DNA of 64,000 nucleotides from Azospirillum brasilense (GCF_001315015.1 NZ_CP012916.1:698001-762000); one strand, 5' to 3'; shown: positions 1-8,932, counted from the stretch's first letter. Numbers and translations are program-made. The notes: generated by a model not told the origin, from the letters alone.

Positions 1-42
1 AGCGAGTCCGCCCCCGCCGAACCGATCGCCGAATCCGCCTGA
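1..42 (+). CDS. Possible 3' end of a CDS entering from the left
   Basis: Frame 1 reads SESAPAEPIAESA followed by TGA, an Ala/Pro/Glu-rich tail like the flexible C-terminus of many high-GC proteins. The fragment is too short to assign. It could equally be a chance open stretch; only the sequence to the left can decide. Confidence 0.3.
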   Translation, partial: SESAPAEPIAESA

Positions 43-99
43 ACGTTGGATGCGGATTGCGCGGTTCGTCTTCGAAGCGCGCATGCGTGTATTGGCTCT

Positions 100-132
100 A
101 CACGAAAACGGGGGCTCAACACGAAAACGGGG
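100..132. repeat. Two direct copies of a 14-bp motif, 19-bp period
   Basis: ACACGAAAACGGGG occurs at 100-113 and again at 119-132. The region is non-coding, between the possible upstream CDS end and the LysR gene terminator. No function can be assigned. Confidence 0.5.
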
Positions 133-164
133 TTCGCCCCGCCGCCCGCCGAAGCCAGATGGCA

Positions 165-210
165 GAAAAAACAAAGGGGCACGGCCCTGTCCGGCGCCGC
201 GCCCCTTGTT
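165..210 (-). terminator. Rho-independent terminator of the LysR gene
   Basis: Read on the minus strand, AACAAGGGGC pairs with GCCCCTTTGTT (one bulge) and is followed directly by a T run (TTTGTTTTTT). It begins about 20 bases after the LysR stop codon at 232, the expected place for its intrinsic terminator. Confidence 0.75.
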
Positions 211-231
211 GGCCAACCCGTTGAGCGGGAA

Positions 232-1125
232 CTAGAAATGACTCTCCGCAACTTTTTTGACCAGAAAGTCGCGGAAGACCGCGATGCGCTTGGAATGGCG
301 CAGTTCCTCCGGATAGACGAAGAAGGCGTCCACCTTCGACCCTGACTGATCCGGCAACACCCGCACAATGTCGCTCAAACCGGTCACCAGATAGTCGGGC
401 AGCGAACCGATGCCCAGCCCGCTCTCCACGGCACGGAAAATCGCGTACAGGTTGTTGACCTGAAGGACGGTCCGGTCACGGGCCACCGGATCGGTTACCA
501 GATCGCGCAGCCAGTGGGTGTTGGCGAAGGGTGGGCGCAATTCCTGCGGATAGGTCACCAAGTCGTGCGAGGCGAGATCGGCCACGGACTGCGGCTCTCC
601 CTTCCGGTCCAGGTACCGGCGGTGCGCGTAGAGGTGAGAGCGGAAGGTCATCAGATGCCGCTGGATCAGGTCCGGCTGGCGCGGCGGGCTGACGCGGATC
701 GCCACGTCGGCCTCGCGCATGCCCAAGTCCAGTTCCGTGTCGGTGATCAGCAGAGTGAGCTGGATGTCCGGGTAGAGCGCCAGGAACTCCCCGATGCGCG
801 GAGTCAGCCATGTCGAGCCGAAGGCCGCCGTGGCCGTCACCTTCAGCGGTCCCTTGGCGGCGTCCTTGCTCTCGCTCAGCATCGCCTGGGTCATCGACAG
901 CTTCGCGAAGATGTCGCGCGCCGCGTGGTTCAACAACTCGCCCTGCTCGGTCAGGATCAGCCCGCGGGCGTGCCGGTGAAACAGCGGAACGCCGAGGCTG
1001 TCCTCCAGCGCGCTGATCTGCCGGCTGACCGCCGATTGGCTGAGGTTGAGGGCCTCGCCGGCGTGGGTGAAGCTGCCGGCCTCGGCCACAGCGTGGAACA
1101 CCCGCAACTTGTCCCAGTCCATCAT
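232..1125 (-). CDS. LysR-family transcriptional regulator
   Basis: 297 residues, the usual LysR length. The N-terminal winged helix-turn-helix (about residues 3-62) has the classic pattern FHAVAEAGSFTHAGEALN followed by LSQSAVSRQISALEDSLG. The remainder (about 90-290) is a LysR substrate-binding domain, with typical endings such as GLGIGSLPDYL. The start has two adjacent ATGs (1125 and 1122), and the conserved fold begins immediately. No divergent target gene is adjacent: the upstream neighbour is on the same strand and also reads minus, so the target and inducer cannot be guessed. An intrinsic terminator follows at 165-210. Confidence 0.93.
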   Translation of the reverse strand: MMDWDKLRVFHAVAEAGSFTHAGEALNLSQSAVSRQISALEDSLGVPLFHRHARGLILTEQGELLNHAARDIFAKLSMTQAMLSESKDAAKGPLKVTATAAFGSTWLTPRIGEFLALYPDIQLTLLITDTELDLGMREADVAIRVSPPRQPDLIQRHLMTFRSHLYAHRRYLDRKGEPQSVADLASHDLVTYPQELRPPFANTHWLRDLVTDPVARDRTVLQVNNLYAIFRAVESGLGIGSLPDYLVTGLSDIVRVLPDQSGSKVDAFFVYPEELRHSKRIAVFRDFLVKKVAESHF

Positions 1126-1334
1126 CCCGTCCTGCTTCCCGATGCCTTTGCCTGTCGGTCGGGGGCCTGTCAGCGGAAGACATCGCCGCGCGCCCCTGTT
1201 CCAATACTCTTTATGGCAAAACGCGGCGCAGGTCTTCCATTGCGAACATCATCCGCGGTCCGGAGACGGGATGCTGAACGCATCGGCAGCGGGATTACGA
1301 CCGGCGGGCGCCGGTTGTCACAGCGGGGCAACGG

Positions 1335-2012
1335 TCACATGGACGCAATGTCCTTTTTCGCCGTGTCCGTCAAGAGTTGATCGAAGCTCTCGGACTTGAA
1401 GCCCAGAGCGGTGAGTTTGTTCCCCGCCGCGCGTTCCGAGTCGGTCCGCGCCATCTTGTTCAAGGCGAATTCCGCCGTCAGCTTCACGGTGGTCGCGCCT
1501 TCGTCCGCTTGCCTCATCAGCGAGCTGCTTTCCCACGCCGCGCTTCGCATCTCTTTCGAGATCGCGACCGCCTGGTCCCGGCTCAACCCCGAACTTGCCA
1601 TTTTATCGATGGCGGACAGCCGTGCTTCGATGCTTTCCGTAAGCGTTCTGATCTTTTTATCCCTTTCAGTTTCCTTTCCGACACCCGCTTCGACGGCGCT
1701 CTTCCAGAAGGTCTGGCTGCGGGATTCCTTCAGTTTTCCCGAAAGCGCATCGTTCATTTCATCGGACGACATTTGTCCGGATGAAACGAAGAGCCCCAAT
1801 GCGCTTCGGTCATTGCTGGATAATTTGCTGAACAATGACAGGGCGTCACCTTTCAAGGCCGACGCCAACGGACTCAAAACCACCTGGTCGGCCTTCCCGC
1901 TGCCGGTGCCGGCTTCGTCCTCACTGGCCCGGCCCACCGGCGGCTTGGCGGACGGCATCGTCGGATGCGTCGAGACTGAAGAGATCGCACTGGTCAAGGA
2001 AACGTTCGACAT
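1335..2012 (-). CDS. Hypothetical Ser/Ala-rich protein
   Basis: About 225 residues from the ATG at 2012 (MSNVSLTSAISS), which has GGGGGAAGG just before it. An earlier ATG at 2063 would add 17 residues but has no good ribosome site. The protein is soluble, low in aromatics, with no signal peptide or membrane segment. A Ser/Pro/Thr-rich N-terminus of about 50 residues precedes helical sequence with charged heptad-like stretches (SSNDRSALGLFVSSGQ; ETERDKKIRTLTESIEARL). Its codon use is less GC-biased than its neighbours and the flanking DNA is AT-richer, compatible with acquisition. I do not recognise a family. It may be a secreted or regulatory protein, but nothing in the context shows that. 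Confidence 0.65.
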   Translation of the reverse strand: MSNVSLTSAISSVSTHPTMPSAKPPVGRASEDEAGTGSGKADQVVLSPLASALKGDALSLFSKLSSNDRSALGLFVSSGQMSSDEMNDALSGKLKESRSQTFWKSAVEAGVGKETERDKKIRTLTESIEARLSAIDKMASSGLSRDQAVAISKEMRSAAWESSSLMRQADEGATTVKLTAEFALNKMARTDSERAAGNKLTALGFKSESFDQLLTDTAKKDIASM

Positions 2013-2159
2013 CCTTCCCCCATCGAGCCATGCCCCTGAATTCGAGGGAAACAATACATTCATTTTCAAATTTCATCAATAAAAGAGAAGATACTTAGAA
2101 ATCTAACCAATAATTTCGGCGCGAATGCTTCGATCTCTACCGATATGCGGTCGCTCCGC

Positions 2160-2642
2160 TCATCCCGCCAGGTGGCCCAGCGGCAGGGCCGTACGGTACC
2201 GCACCTGCTTCAGCGCGAAGCTGGACCGGATGTTGGCGACCCCGGAAATCCGCGTCAGATGCTCCTTCAGGAAACGCTCGTAGCTGGCGAGGTCAGGCAC
2301 CACCACGCGCAGCAGGTAATCAGCGTCGCCTGTCATAAGATAGCATTCCATCACCTCGGGCAGCGCCATCACGGCGGCCTCGAAGGCGTCGATCCGCTCC
2401 TCCACCTGTCGCTCCAGGCTGACGCTGACGAAGACGTTCACCGGCAGATCGACCGCGGCGGGATCGACCAGCGCGACATGGCGGGTGATGACGCCCGCCT
2501 CCTCCAGCGCCTTGACCCGGCGCAGGCAGGGGGACGGCGACAGGCCGACGCGCTCGGCCACCTCGTTGTTGGGCATCCGCCCGTCCTGCTGGAGCAGGGC
2601 CAGGATCTTCCGGTCGATGCGGTCGAGTTTGATTTTTGGCAT
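2160..2642 (-). CDS. Lrp/AsnC-family transcriptional regulator
   Basis: 160 residues with an N-terminal HTH (LDRIDRKILALLQQDGRM, then NNEVAERVGLSPSPCLRRVKALEEAG) and a C-terminal RAM/AsnC ligand domain (about 65-150, including ECYLMTGDADYLLRVVV). These proteins bind amino acids and control nearby amino-acid genes. It is divergent from the AceE-like E1 gene with 140 bp between the starts, so that gene is the natural target. The pairing resembles Pseudomonas putida MdeR (Lrp type) with MdeB (E1-like), which act in methionine breakdown. That parallel is an inference. Confidence 0.93.
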   Translation of the reverse strand: MPKIKLDRIDRKILALLQQDGRMPNNEVAERVGLSPSPCLRRVKALEEAGVITRHVALVDPAAVDLPVNVFVSVSLERQVEERIDAFEAAVMALPEVMECYLMTGDADYLLRVVVPDLASYERFLKEHLTRISGVANIRSSFALKQVRYRTALPLGHLAG

Positions 2643-2782
2643 TTTCTGCCGTCCAGATAGGATTCACGCAATCCGATGCTAAACCGGCCGGCTTTCCGGC
2701 GCCACTTTGCAAACGCCTGCCGCGGCACAAATGATAGGCTTCACCGATCATCGACCGCCGTTCCGTCAAGAGGGAAACAGAC

Positions 2783-5191
2783 ATGGACGCGACCGCTCCG
2801 AACCACGCCGACCTCGCCTGCCTGCGCGAGCTGGAGCGCAAGGTTCTCTGGCTCGCGTCCTGGACGATCCACAACGCCAACCACGTACGCCCCAACCAGG
2901 ACGGGCTGAAGATCGGCGGGCATCAGGCGTCCTCGGCCTCGCTGGCGACGATCATGACGGCGCTCTATTTCCAGGCCCTGCGCCCGGAGGACCGGGTGGC
3001 GGTGAAGCCGCACGCCAGCCCGATCTTCCACGCCATCCAGTATCTGCTGGGCAACCAGACGCGCGCGAATCTGGAGAATTTCCGCGGCTTCAAGGGCGCC
3101 CAATCCTACCCGTCGCGGACCAAGGACGTGGACGACGTGGACTTCTCCACCGGCTCGGTCGGGCTGGGGGTGGCGCAGACGCTCTTCGCCTCGCTGGTCC
3201 AGGACTATGTGAAGGCCAAGGGCTGGGCGAAGGACCTGCCCGAAGGGCGCATGGTGTCGCTGGTCGGCGACGCCGAGATGGACGAAGGCAACATCTTCGA
3301 AGCCCTTCAGGAAGGCTGGAAGCACGGGCTGCGCAACACCTGGTGGATCGTCGACTACAACCGCCAGAGCCTGGACGCGGTGATCCGCGAAGGGCTGTGG
3401 GAGCGGCTGGAGAACATCTTCCGCGCCTTCGGCTGGGACGTGGTGATCCTGAAATACGGCGCGCTGATGCAGGAGGCCTTCCAGGAGGAGGGCGGCCAGC
3501 GGCTGCGCGACTGGATCGACCGCTGCCCGAACCAGCTCTATTCCGCGCTGACCTACCAGGGCGGGGCGGCGTGGCGGAAGCGGCTGCTCGACGACCTGGG
3601 CGACCAGGGGCCGGTAACCCGTCTGATCGAGCGCCGCAACGACGAGGAGTTGGCCCTTCTGATGGGCAATCTCGGCGGCCACGACCTGCCCTCGCTGCTC
3701 GACGCCTTCGCCCGGGCACGCACGCACGACCGGCCGGTCTGCTTCATCGCCTACACCATCAAGGGCGCCGGGCTGCCGCTGGCCGGGCACAAGGACAACC
3801 ATTCCGGTCTGATGACCCCGGCGCAGATGGAGGCGTTCCGCGCCGCCAACGCCATCCGTCCGGGCCACGAGTGGGACCGCTTCGAGGGGCTGGGCCGGCC
3901 GGAGGCGGAACTCGACGCTTTCCTGAAGCGGGTGCCCTTCGCGGGCAAAGGACGGCGCCGCCATGGCGCGGCGGCGGTCCCGGTGCCGGCGGCCCTGGCG
4001 GCCCCGTCGCAGAAGGCGCTGTCCACCCAGGCCGCCTTCGGCCTGATCCTGAACGAGCTGGGGCGTGAGAAGACGGAGTTGGCGGAGCGCATCGTGACGA
4101 CCGCGCCGGACGTGACGGTCTCCACCAACCTCGGCGCCTGGGTGAACCGCCGCGGCCTGTTCGCCAAGAGCGCGCTGGCCGACCTGTTCAAAAAGGAGCG
4201 CATCCCCTCCACCTACACGTGGGACTTCTCCCCCGACGGTCAGCATTTCGAGCTGGGCATCGCCGAGTCCAACCTGTTCATCCTGCTGTCGGCGCTGGGC
4301 CTGTCGCACTCGCTGTTCGGAGAGCGGCTGCTGCCCATCGGCACCGTCTACGACCCCTTCGTCATGCGGGCGGCGGACCAGATGAATTACGCCTGCTACC
4401 AGGACGCCCGGTTCCTGCTGGTGGCGACCCCGTCCGGCGTGACGCTGGCCCCGGAGGGCGGGGCGCACCAGTCCATCGCCACGCCGCTGGTCGGCATGGC
4501 CCAGGATGGGCTGGCCTGCTTCGAGCCGGCCTTCGCCGACGAACTGGCCGTCACCATGCGCTGGGCCTTCGATTACATGCAGCGTGAGGGCGAGGGCGAG
4601 CCCGACGAGCGCAACTGGCTGCGCGACGAGACGGGCGGCTCGGTCTATCTGCGCCTGTCCTCGCGCGTGCTGGAGCAGCCGGTCCGCACCATGGACGCGG
4701 AGTTGGAGAACGGCATCGTCCAGGGCGCCTACTGGCTGCGCCGTCCCGGACCGAACGCCCAGGTGGTGGTCGCCTACAGCGGCGTGGTGGCGCCCGAGGC
4801 CATCGAGGCGGTGGGCATGCTCGGCGAGGACCGCCGCGACGTCGGGCTGCTGGCCGTCACCTCCGCCGACCGGTTGCACGCCGGCTGGAGCGCCGCCCAG
4901 CGGGCGCGCGAGCGCGGCAAGCCCCACGCGCGCTCCCATGTCGAACGGATGCTGGAGGGGGTGCCGTCCCATTGCGCGCTGGTGACGGTGCAGGACGGGC
5001 ATCCGGCGGGGCTGGGCTGGCTGGGCTCGGTCCACGGCCACCGCACAAGGGCGCTGGGGGTGGAGCATTTCGGCCAGACCGGCACCATCGCTGATCTCTA
5101 CCGCCATCACGGCATCGACGCCCAGGCCATCGTCCGCGCGGCGGAGGCTCTGTCGCCCGGCCGCCCGGTCAGATACTTGAAGGCGGTGTAG
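2783..5191 (+). CDS. AceE/MdeB-like 2-oxoacid dehydrogenase E1 (transketolase family)
   Basis: 802 residues, somewhat shorter than the roughly 890 of enterobacterial AceE. The family is the homodimeric thiamine-diphosphate E1 that decarboxylates pyruvate or 2-oxobutyrate. The ThDP motif is present as GDAEMDEGN at 162-170 with the metal-binding Asn in DYN at 191-193, and the substrate-side histidine motif GGHQAS at 45-50. The second half has the pyrimidine-binding domain (LGIAESNLFILLSALGLS) and a transketolase C-terminal domain. No E2 or E3 gene is adjacent, so it must borrow E2/E3 or act otherwise. The divergent Lrp regulator suggests induction by an amino acid, and the mdeB-like alternative (2-oxobutyrate from methionine or threonine) is as likely as pyruvate. 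Confidence 0.85.
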   Translation: MDATAPNHADLACLRELERKVLWLASWTIHNANHVRPNQDGLKIGGHQASSASLATIMTALYFQALRPEDRVAVKPHASPIFHAIQYLLGNQTRANLENFRGFKGAQSYPSRTKDVDDVDFSTGSVGLGVAQTLFASLVQDYVKAKGWAKDLPEGRMVSLVGDAEMDEGNIFEALQEGWKHGLRNTWWIVDYNRQSLDAVIREGLWERLENIFRAFGWDVVILKYGALMQEAFQEEGGQRLRDWIDRCPNQLYSALTYQGGAAWRKRLLDDLGDQGPVTRLIERRNDEELALLMGNLGGHDLPSLLDAFARARTHDRPVCFIAYTIKGAGLPLAGHKDNHSGLMTPAQMEAFRAANAIRPGHEWDRFEGLGRPEAELDAFLKRVPFAGKGRRRHGAAAVPVPAALAAPSQKALSTQAAFGLILNELGREKTELAERIVTTAPDVTVSTNLGAWVNRRGLFAKSALADLFKKERIPSTYTWDFSPDGQHFELGIAESNLFILLSALGLSHSLFGERLLPIGTVYDPFVMRAADQMNYACYQDARFLLVATPSGVTLAPEGGAHQSIATPLVGMAQDGLACFEPAFADELAVTMRWAFDYMQREGEGEPDERNWLRDETGGSVYLRLSSRVLEQPVRTMDAELENGIVQGAYWLRRPGPNAQVVVAYSGVVAPEAIEAVGMLGEDRRDVGLLAVTSADRLHAGWSAAQRARERGKPHARSHVERMLEGVPSHCALVTVQDGHPAGLGWLGSVHGHRTRALGVEHFGQTGTIADLYRHHGIDAQAIVRAAEALSPGRPVRYLKAV

Positions 5192-5315
5192 ACCGGGTGA
5201 ACCGGCGGCATTGAGGGGCTATGGCGCCGTTCCGGAGCGAAGGGTACAGTCGGACATGGTCGGTCCCGTCCCGGCAGGGCCGACACCCCCTCTCCCTGCA
5301 GCGAGTTTCGCCACC

Positions 5316-5783
5316 GTGAGGATCGACAGCCGGTTATCCCGCATGCTCCATGTCCTGCTGCACATGGCGGAAGAAAGCCAGCCCATCACGTCGGAGCGCG
5401 TGGCGGCCATGCTGGGAACCAACGCGGCGGTTGTCCGCCGAACGATGGCCGGATTGAGAAGCGCCGGCTACGTCCATTCGGTGAAGGGCCACGGCGGCGG
5501 GTGGACGCTCGCGCGCGATCTAAGCCAAATCACGTTGCTTGACATCCATCGCGCCGTGGGGACAGAGCGGCTGTTCGCGATCGGCTTCGACAACGACAAT
5601 CCGGACTGCCTCGTGGAGCGGGCCGTGAACGGCTCGATGAGCGAGGCGTTGCGGCAGGCCGAGGCCATACTCATCGAACGTCTCCAATCGGTCACGCTCG
5701 CCGCATTGTCCCGCGAATTCCGCCAGCGGCTTCCCGCCGCCGCGTCGGCGCACGAACCGACGGAGCGCGGAACGAACTCCTAA
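5316..5783 (+). CDS. Rrf2-family transcriptional regulator
   Basis: From the GTG at 5316 the protein is 155 residues, the normal Rrf2 size, and begins at the conserved RIDSRLSRMLHVLLHMAE helix. An ATG at 5256 would add 20 weakly conserved residues. The winged HTH covers about residues 1-75 (SERVAAMLGTNAAVVRRTMAGLR; SVKGHGGGWTLAR wing). Only one cysteine (NPDCLVERAV) lies in the region where IscR and NsrR carry three, so an Fe-S cluster is unlikely and a YwnA-like redox or ligand-sensing role fits better. It lies downstream of the E1 gene and upstream of a membrane-protein gene with its own promoter. Confidence 0.85.
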   Translation: MRIDSRLSRMLHVLLHMAEESQPITSERVAAMLGTNAAVVRRTMAGLRSAGYVHSVKGHGGGWTLARDLSQITLLDIHRAVGTERLFAIGFDNDNPDCLVERAVNGSMSEALRQAEAILIERLQSVTLAALSREFRQRLPAAASAHEPTERGTNS

Positions 5784-5822
5784 CCTTGCGATTCCACCGG
5801 CAGGCAAAAGCGGTGGGGCGGC

Positions 5823-5852
5823 TTGACTCGCCTTTTCATGTATCATTATAAG
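5823..5852 (+). promoter_or_regulatory. Candidate sigma-70 promoter
   Basis: TTGACT (5823-5828), an 18-bp spacer and TATAAG (5847-5852) in an AT-rich stretch after the Rrf2 gene. It would start a leader of about 90 nt before the DUF1360-like gene at 5952. Confidence 0.5.
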
Positions 5853-5951
5853 TTACGTGATTGGCGGCCGAGCCACTTGGTCCCAACGTGCCGCGCCGCC
5901 GCGCCACGCTCCTCCTCAGGGCCAATCCCCCTTCCTTCCGACGGAGTTTCC

Positions 5952-6341
5952 ATGACGGACACTGTCAGCCCGCAGGCTTGGGCCGCCTTCTGGACCTGCC
6001 TTGTGATCGCCCTGGCCTCGTCCAGCATCTCCATCACGATCACCCAGACCGAACTGTTCGCCCCGCTGCGGGCTTGGGCGACCAAAATCCACCCAATGGT
6101 GGGACATCTCCTGCACTGCTTCTACTGCACCAGCCATTGGGCCGTCATTGCCGGCATCCTGATTTACCAGCCGGTGTTGGTGTCGAGCGGCCATCATGCG
6201 GCCGACCTGATCGTGTCGGCCTTCTTCACGATCACGGTCGCCACCCTGACAAGCGGGCTGATCTTCAGCGTCTTCCTGGCGGCGATGGCCAAAGCGATGA
6301 AGGAACGTGTGCTGAAGAGGATGCTGAGCGAAGACGCTTGA
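5952..6341 (+). CDS. DUF1360-like small membrane protein
   Basis: 129 residues with three hydrophobic segments: about 10-30 (AFWTCLVIALASSSISITI), 52-74 and 85-110. The middle segment carries HCFYCTSHWA, a Cys-x-x-Cys motif at a membrane edge like that in DUF1360-type proteins, whose function is unknown. The C-terminus is basic (KAMKERVLKRMLSEDA). The gene stands alone with its own predicted promoter. Family assignment rests on the CxxC-plus-membrane pattern and is moderate. Confidence 0.7.
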   Translation: MTDTVSPQAWAAFWTCLVIALASSSISITITQTELFAPLRAWATKIHPMVGHLLHCFYCTSHWAVIAGILIYQPVLVSSGHHAADLIVSAFFTITVATLTSGLIFSVFLAAMAKAMKERVLKRMLSEDA

Positions 6342-6440
6342 GGTGCCCCAGGCATTCCCGACTCGCCTATGCCGCTGTGCGCTGCGCGACACCACATAAG
6401 GATCACACCCACATCGGTCACAGCGCGAGGCGAGGTCGGG

Positions 6441-7526
6441 ATGAGCTGGTCGATCCCCATCGGCACCGTGAAGGGCACGGTGATCCGCATACACATCACC
6501 TTCTTCCTGTTCCTTCTGTGGATCGGCGCCGCCTACCACGCGCAGGGCGGCTGGCCGGCGGCGCTGGAGGGGGTGGTCTTCCTCGCGCTGCTGTTCCTCT
6601 GCGTGCTGCTGCACGAGTTCGGCCACGTCTTCGCAGCCCGGCGCTACGGCGTCCGCACCCCGGACATCACCCTGCTGCCCATCGGCGGGGTGGCCCGTCT
6701 GGAGCGATTGCCGGAAAAGCCGTCGCAGGAGCTGGTGGTGGCTCTGGCCGGGCCGGCGGTCAATCTGGTGATCGCAGCCCTGCTCTACGCCGCGCTCGGT
6801 GGCTTCGTGCCGGCGGCGGCGGCGGAGGTGCGGAACGCCGGCATCGACGTGCTGTCCCGGCTGGCCGTGGTCAACCTCTTTCTGGCGCTGTTCAACCTGA
6901 TCCCGGCCTTCCCGATGGACGGCGGGCGTGTGCTGCGCGCGGTGCTGGCCAGCCGTATGGGCTATGTTCGCGGCACCCAGGTGGCGGCCTCCGTCGGGCA
7001 GGCGGTGGCCATCGGGCTGGGGCTGCTCGGGCTGTTCGGCAACCCGATGCTGCTGTTCATCGCGCTGTTCGTCTATCTGGGCGCCTCGTCGGAGGCGCAC
7101 GCAGTGCAGATGCGCGAGATCACCCATGGCGTGGTCGTGTCGGACGCCATGGTCACCCGCTTCGAGACGTTGCCCCCGTCCGGCGTGCTGGAGGACGCGG
7201 TGCAGTGCCTGATCCGCACGACCCAGCACGAGTTTCCCGTGGTGGACGGCGCGGGGAAGCTGCGCGGCGTTCTGACCCGCGACGACCTGATCCGCGCCCT
7301 GCGCGACCGCGGGCCGGACACGCCGGTGCTGGAGGTGATGCGCCCCGACATCCCCGTGATCCACCGGCACGGCAAGCTGGAGGAGGCGCTGCGCCTGATG
7401 CAGGAGAAGAGCCTGCCCGCGGTCGGCGTCGATGACGGGAGCGGCCGGCTGGTCGGTCTGGTAACCCCGGAGAATGTGGGAGAGATGATGATGGTCCAGG
7501 CCGCCCGGCACGCGCTTCGCCGCTGA
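6441..7526 (+). CDS. Site-2 protease family metalloprotease with two CBS domains
   Basis: 361 residues from the ATG at 6441. This is an M50 intramembrane zinc protease: HEFGH lies in LLHEFGHVFAARRYG and the third zinc ligand in NLIPAFPMDGGRVLRA. About four to six membrane helices occupy the first 230 residues. The C-terminus is a CBS pair (VSDAMVTRFETLPPSG; VLEVMRPDIPVIHRHG) that typically binds adenine nucleotides and could gate cleavage. The same architecture is found in Mycobacterium Rip3-type proteases. The substrate is unknown; no anti-sigma gene is adjacent. PDZ domains seen in RseP are absent. Confidence 0.9.
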   Translation: MSWSIPIGTVKGTVIRIHITFFLFLLWIGAAYHAQGGWPAALEGVVFLALLFLCVLLHEFGHVFAARRYGVRTPDITLLPIGGVARLERLPEKPSQELVVALAGPAVNLVIAALLYAALGGFVPAAAAEVRNAGIDVLSRLAVVNLFLALFNLIPAFPMDGGRVLRAVLASRMGYVRGTQVAASVGQAVAIGLGLLGLFGNPMLLFIALFVYLGASSEAHAVQMREITHGVVVSDAMVTRFETLPPSGVLEDAVQCLIRTTQHEFPVVDGAGKLRGVLTRDDLIRALRDRGPDTPVLEVMRPDIPVIHRHGKLEEALRLMQEKSLPAVGVDDGSGRLVGLVTPENVGEMMMVQAARHALRR

Positions 7527-7630
7527 CCGCCTCCCCCTTCCGTTGCGGCGCCTCTCCCTTCGGGAACAAGCGACGTCCGGGGTCATTGTGCTAGGACAGC
7601 GGATGCCCCCACACGGGAAGGGAGGATGAC

Positions 7631-8098
7631 ATGGCGATGCGCTCCACGCGCCGGGCGGCGTTGGCCCTGGCCGGATTCGCCGGGATGACCGCGGCCATGG
7701 CCGGGCGGAAGGCCGGGGCGGACCAGCCCGGCGTCCACCGCGTCGCCATCCAGGTCAGCAGCAACGACCCGGCGCTGATGAACATGGCGCTGAACAACGT
7801 CAAGAACATCATCGAATATTACAAGAACATCGGCGAGACGGTGGAGGTCGAGCTGGTCACCTTCGGCCCCGGCCTGCACATGCTGCGCGCCGACCGCTCG
7901 CCGGTGAAGGACCGGCTGACCTCGCTGAAGGGCAGCCTGCCGACCCTGACCTATTCCGCCTGCGAGAACACCCGCAACGGCATGATCCGCGTGGAGCAGG
8001 GCGAGGTTCCCATGGTGCCGGAAGCCAAGCTGGTTCCCTCCGGCGTCGTCCGGCTGATGCAGCTTCAGGAAGAGGGCTGGTCCTACCTCCGCCCGTGA
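7631..8098 (+). CDS. Exported DsrE-family protein
   Basis: 155 residues. The N-terminus MAMRSTRRAALALAGFAGMTAAMAGRKAGA is a signal peptide with a short Arg pair, so Sec or weak Tat export is likely. The mature part is a DsrE/F-like alpha/beta domain (HRVAIQVSSNDPALMNMALNNVKN; VEVELVTFGPGLHML). A single Cys in SACENTRNGM could be the sulfur-carrying residue of this family, though the position needs structural comparison. A good GGGAGGATGAC ribosome site precedes the ATG. Family members handle sulfur in sulfur oxidisers, but exported stand-alone copies are uncharacterised. Confidence 0.85.
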   Translation: MAMRSTRRAALALAGFAGMTAAMAGRKAGADQPGVHRVAIQVSSNDPALMNMALNNVKNIIEYYKNIGETVEVELVTFGPGLHMLRADRSPVKDRLTSLKGSLPTLTYSACENTRNGMIRVEQGEVPMVPEAKLVPSGVVRLMQLQEEGWSYLRP

Positions 8099-8107
8099 CT
8101 GGGCGCC

Positions 8108-8932
8108 CTACTCCGCCGCGACGTCCTCCAACAGGGCCGCCGTCGCCATCCCCACGGTCCCGGCGCCGATGGCCTGCCCGTCGACGCGCAGCAGCGGGCG
8201 CAGGCCCAGACTGTTGGTCAGGAAGGCTTCCTCGGCCCCCAGCAGATCGGCAACGGAAACCGGCGCCTCCCCGGCGTCGTCCCGTTCCAGGATCAGCGCG
8301 CGGCGGATGCCCGGCAGAGCGCCCTCGGCGACCGGCGGAGTCAGCAGGCGCCCCTCCCGGACGATGAACAGATTCGCCACGCTGGACTCGGCCAGACGGC
8401 CCGCGCCGTTGAGCAGGAGGGCCTCCCCCGCGCCGCGCGCCGCCGCCTCCTGGCGGGCGAGGATGGAATCCAGGTAGTTCAGCGACTTCACCCGCGACAG
8501 CGGCGAATGCTCGTTGCGCCGGGTGGATTGCGCGATGACCGCCTCGACCGGGCCGGCGGGCGGCGGCGCGGAGACCAAGGTCATCAACAGAGTCGGCGCG
8601 GCGTCCGCCGGCGGCAGCACGCCGCGCGCGCCGGTCCCCCGCGTCAGCGTGATCCGCAGCACGCCCTCCGCCCGGCCCTGCGCCGCGATCAGCCCCCCGG
8701 CGGCGGCGGCCAGCGCCGCAATGCCATAGGGAAGCGGCAGGCCGAGCAGCGCCGCGCTGTCCGCCAGCCGGGCGAGGTGCCGGTCGAGATGGCGGGCGGT
8801 GCCGCCGGACACCCTGATCGTCTCGAACAGCCCGTCTCCCAGCGTGAAACCGCGGTCCGCCGGATCGATGCGGGCCTCCGCCGCCGGCAGCAGGCGCCCG
8901 TTCAGCCAGACGACGGTCATGGCCGGGCTCAT
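8108..8932 (-). CDS. pabC: Aminodeoxychorismate lyase (class IV aminotransferase fold)
   Basis: 274 residues of PLP fold type IV. The Schiff-base lysine lies in RVKSLNYLDSILARQEA and the phosphate-binding region in LAESSVANLFIV. PabC converts 4-amino-4-deoxychorismate into p-aminobenzoate and pyruvate for folate. Its ATG overlaps the stop of the pabB-like gene by four bases (ATGA), so the two are translationally coupled, and this pairing makes PabC much more likely than a D-amino-acid or branched-chain aminotransferase. A second ATG at 8920 is a possible start. It is the last gene of the operon. Confidence 0.9.
   Translation of the reverse strand: MSPAMTVVWLNGRLLPAAEARIDPADRGFTLGDGLFETIRVSGGTARHLDRHLARLADSAALLGLPLPYGIAALAAAAGGLIAAQGRAEGVLRITLTRGTGARGVLPPADAAPTLLMTLVSAPPPAGPVEAVIAQSTRRNEHSPLSRVKSLNYLDSILARQEAAARGAGEALLLNGAGRLAESSVANLFIVREGRLLTPPVAEGALPGIRRALILERDDAGEAPVSVADLLGAEEAFLTNSLGLRPLLRVDGQAIGAGTVGMATAALLEDVAAE

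Noticed and set aside
1300..1315. ACCGGC/GCCGGT hairpin after the hypothetical gene as terminator
   Set aside because: Stem is only 6 bp with no T run on the minus strand.
2741..5110. A 789-codon open frame on the strand opposite the E1 gene
   Set aside because: High-GC DNA gives long antisense frames. The product is His/Gln/Arg/Val-rich without motifs, and the plus-strand protein is a clear ThDP enzyme.
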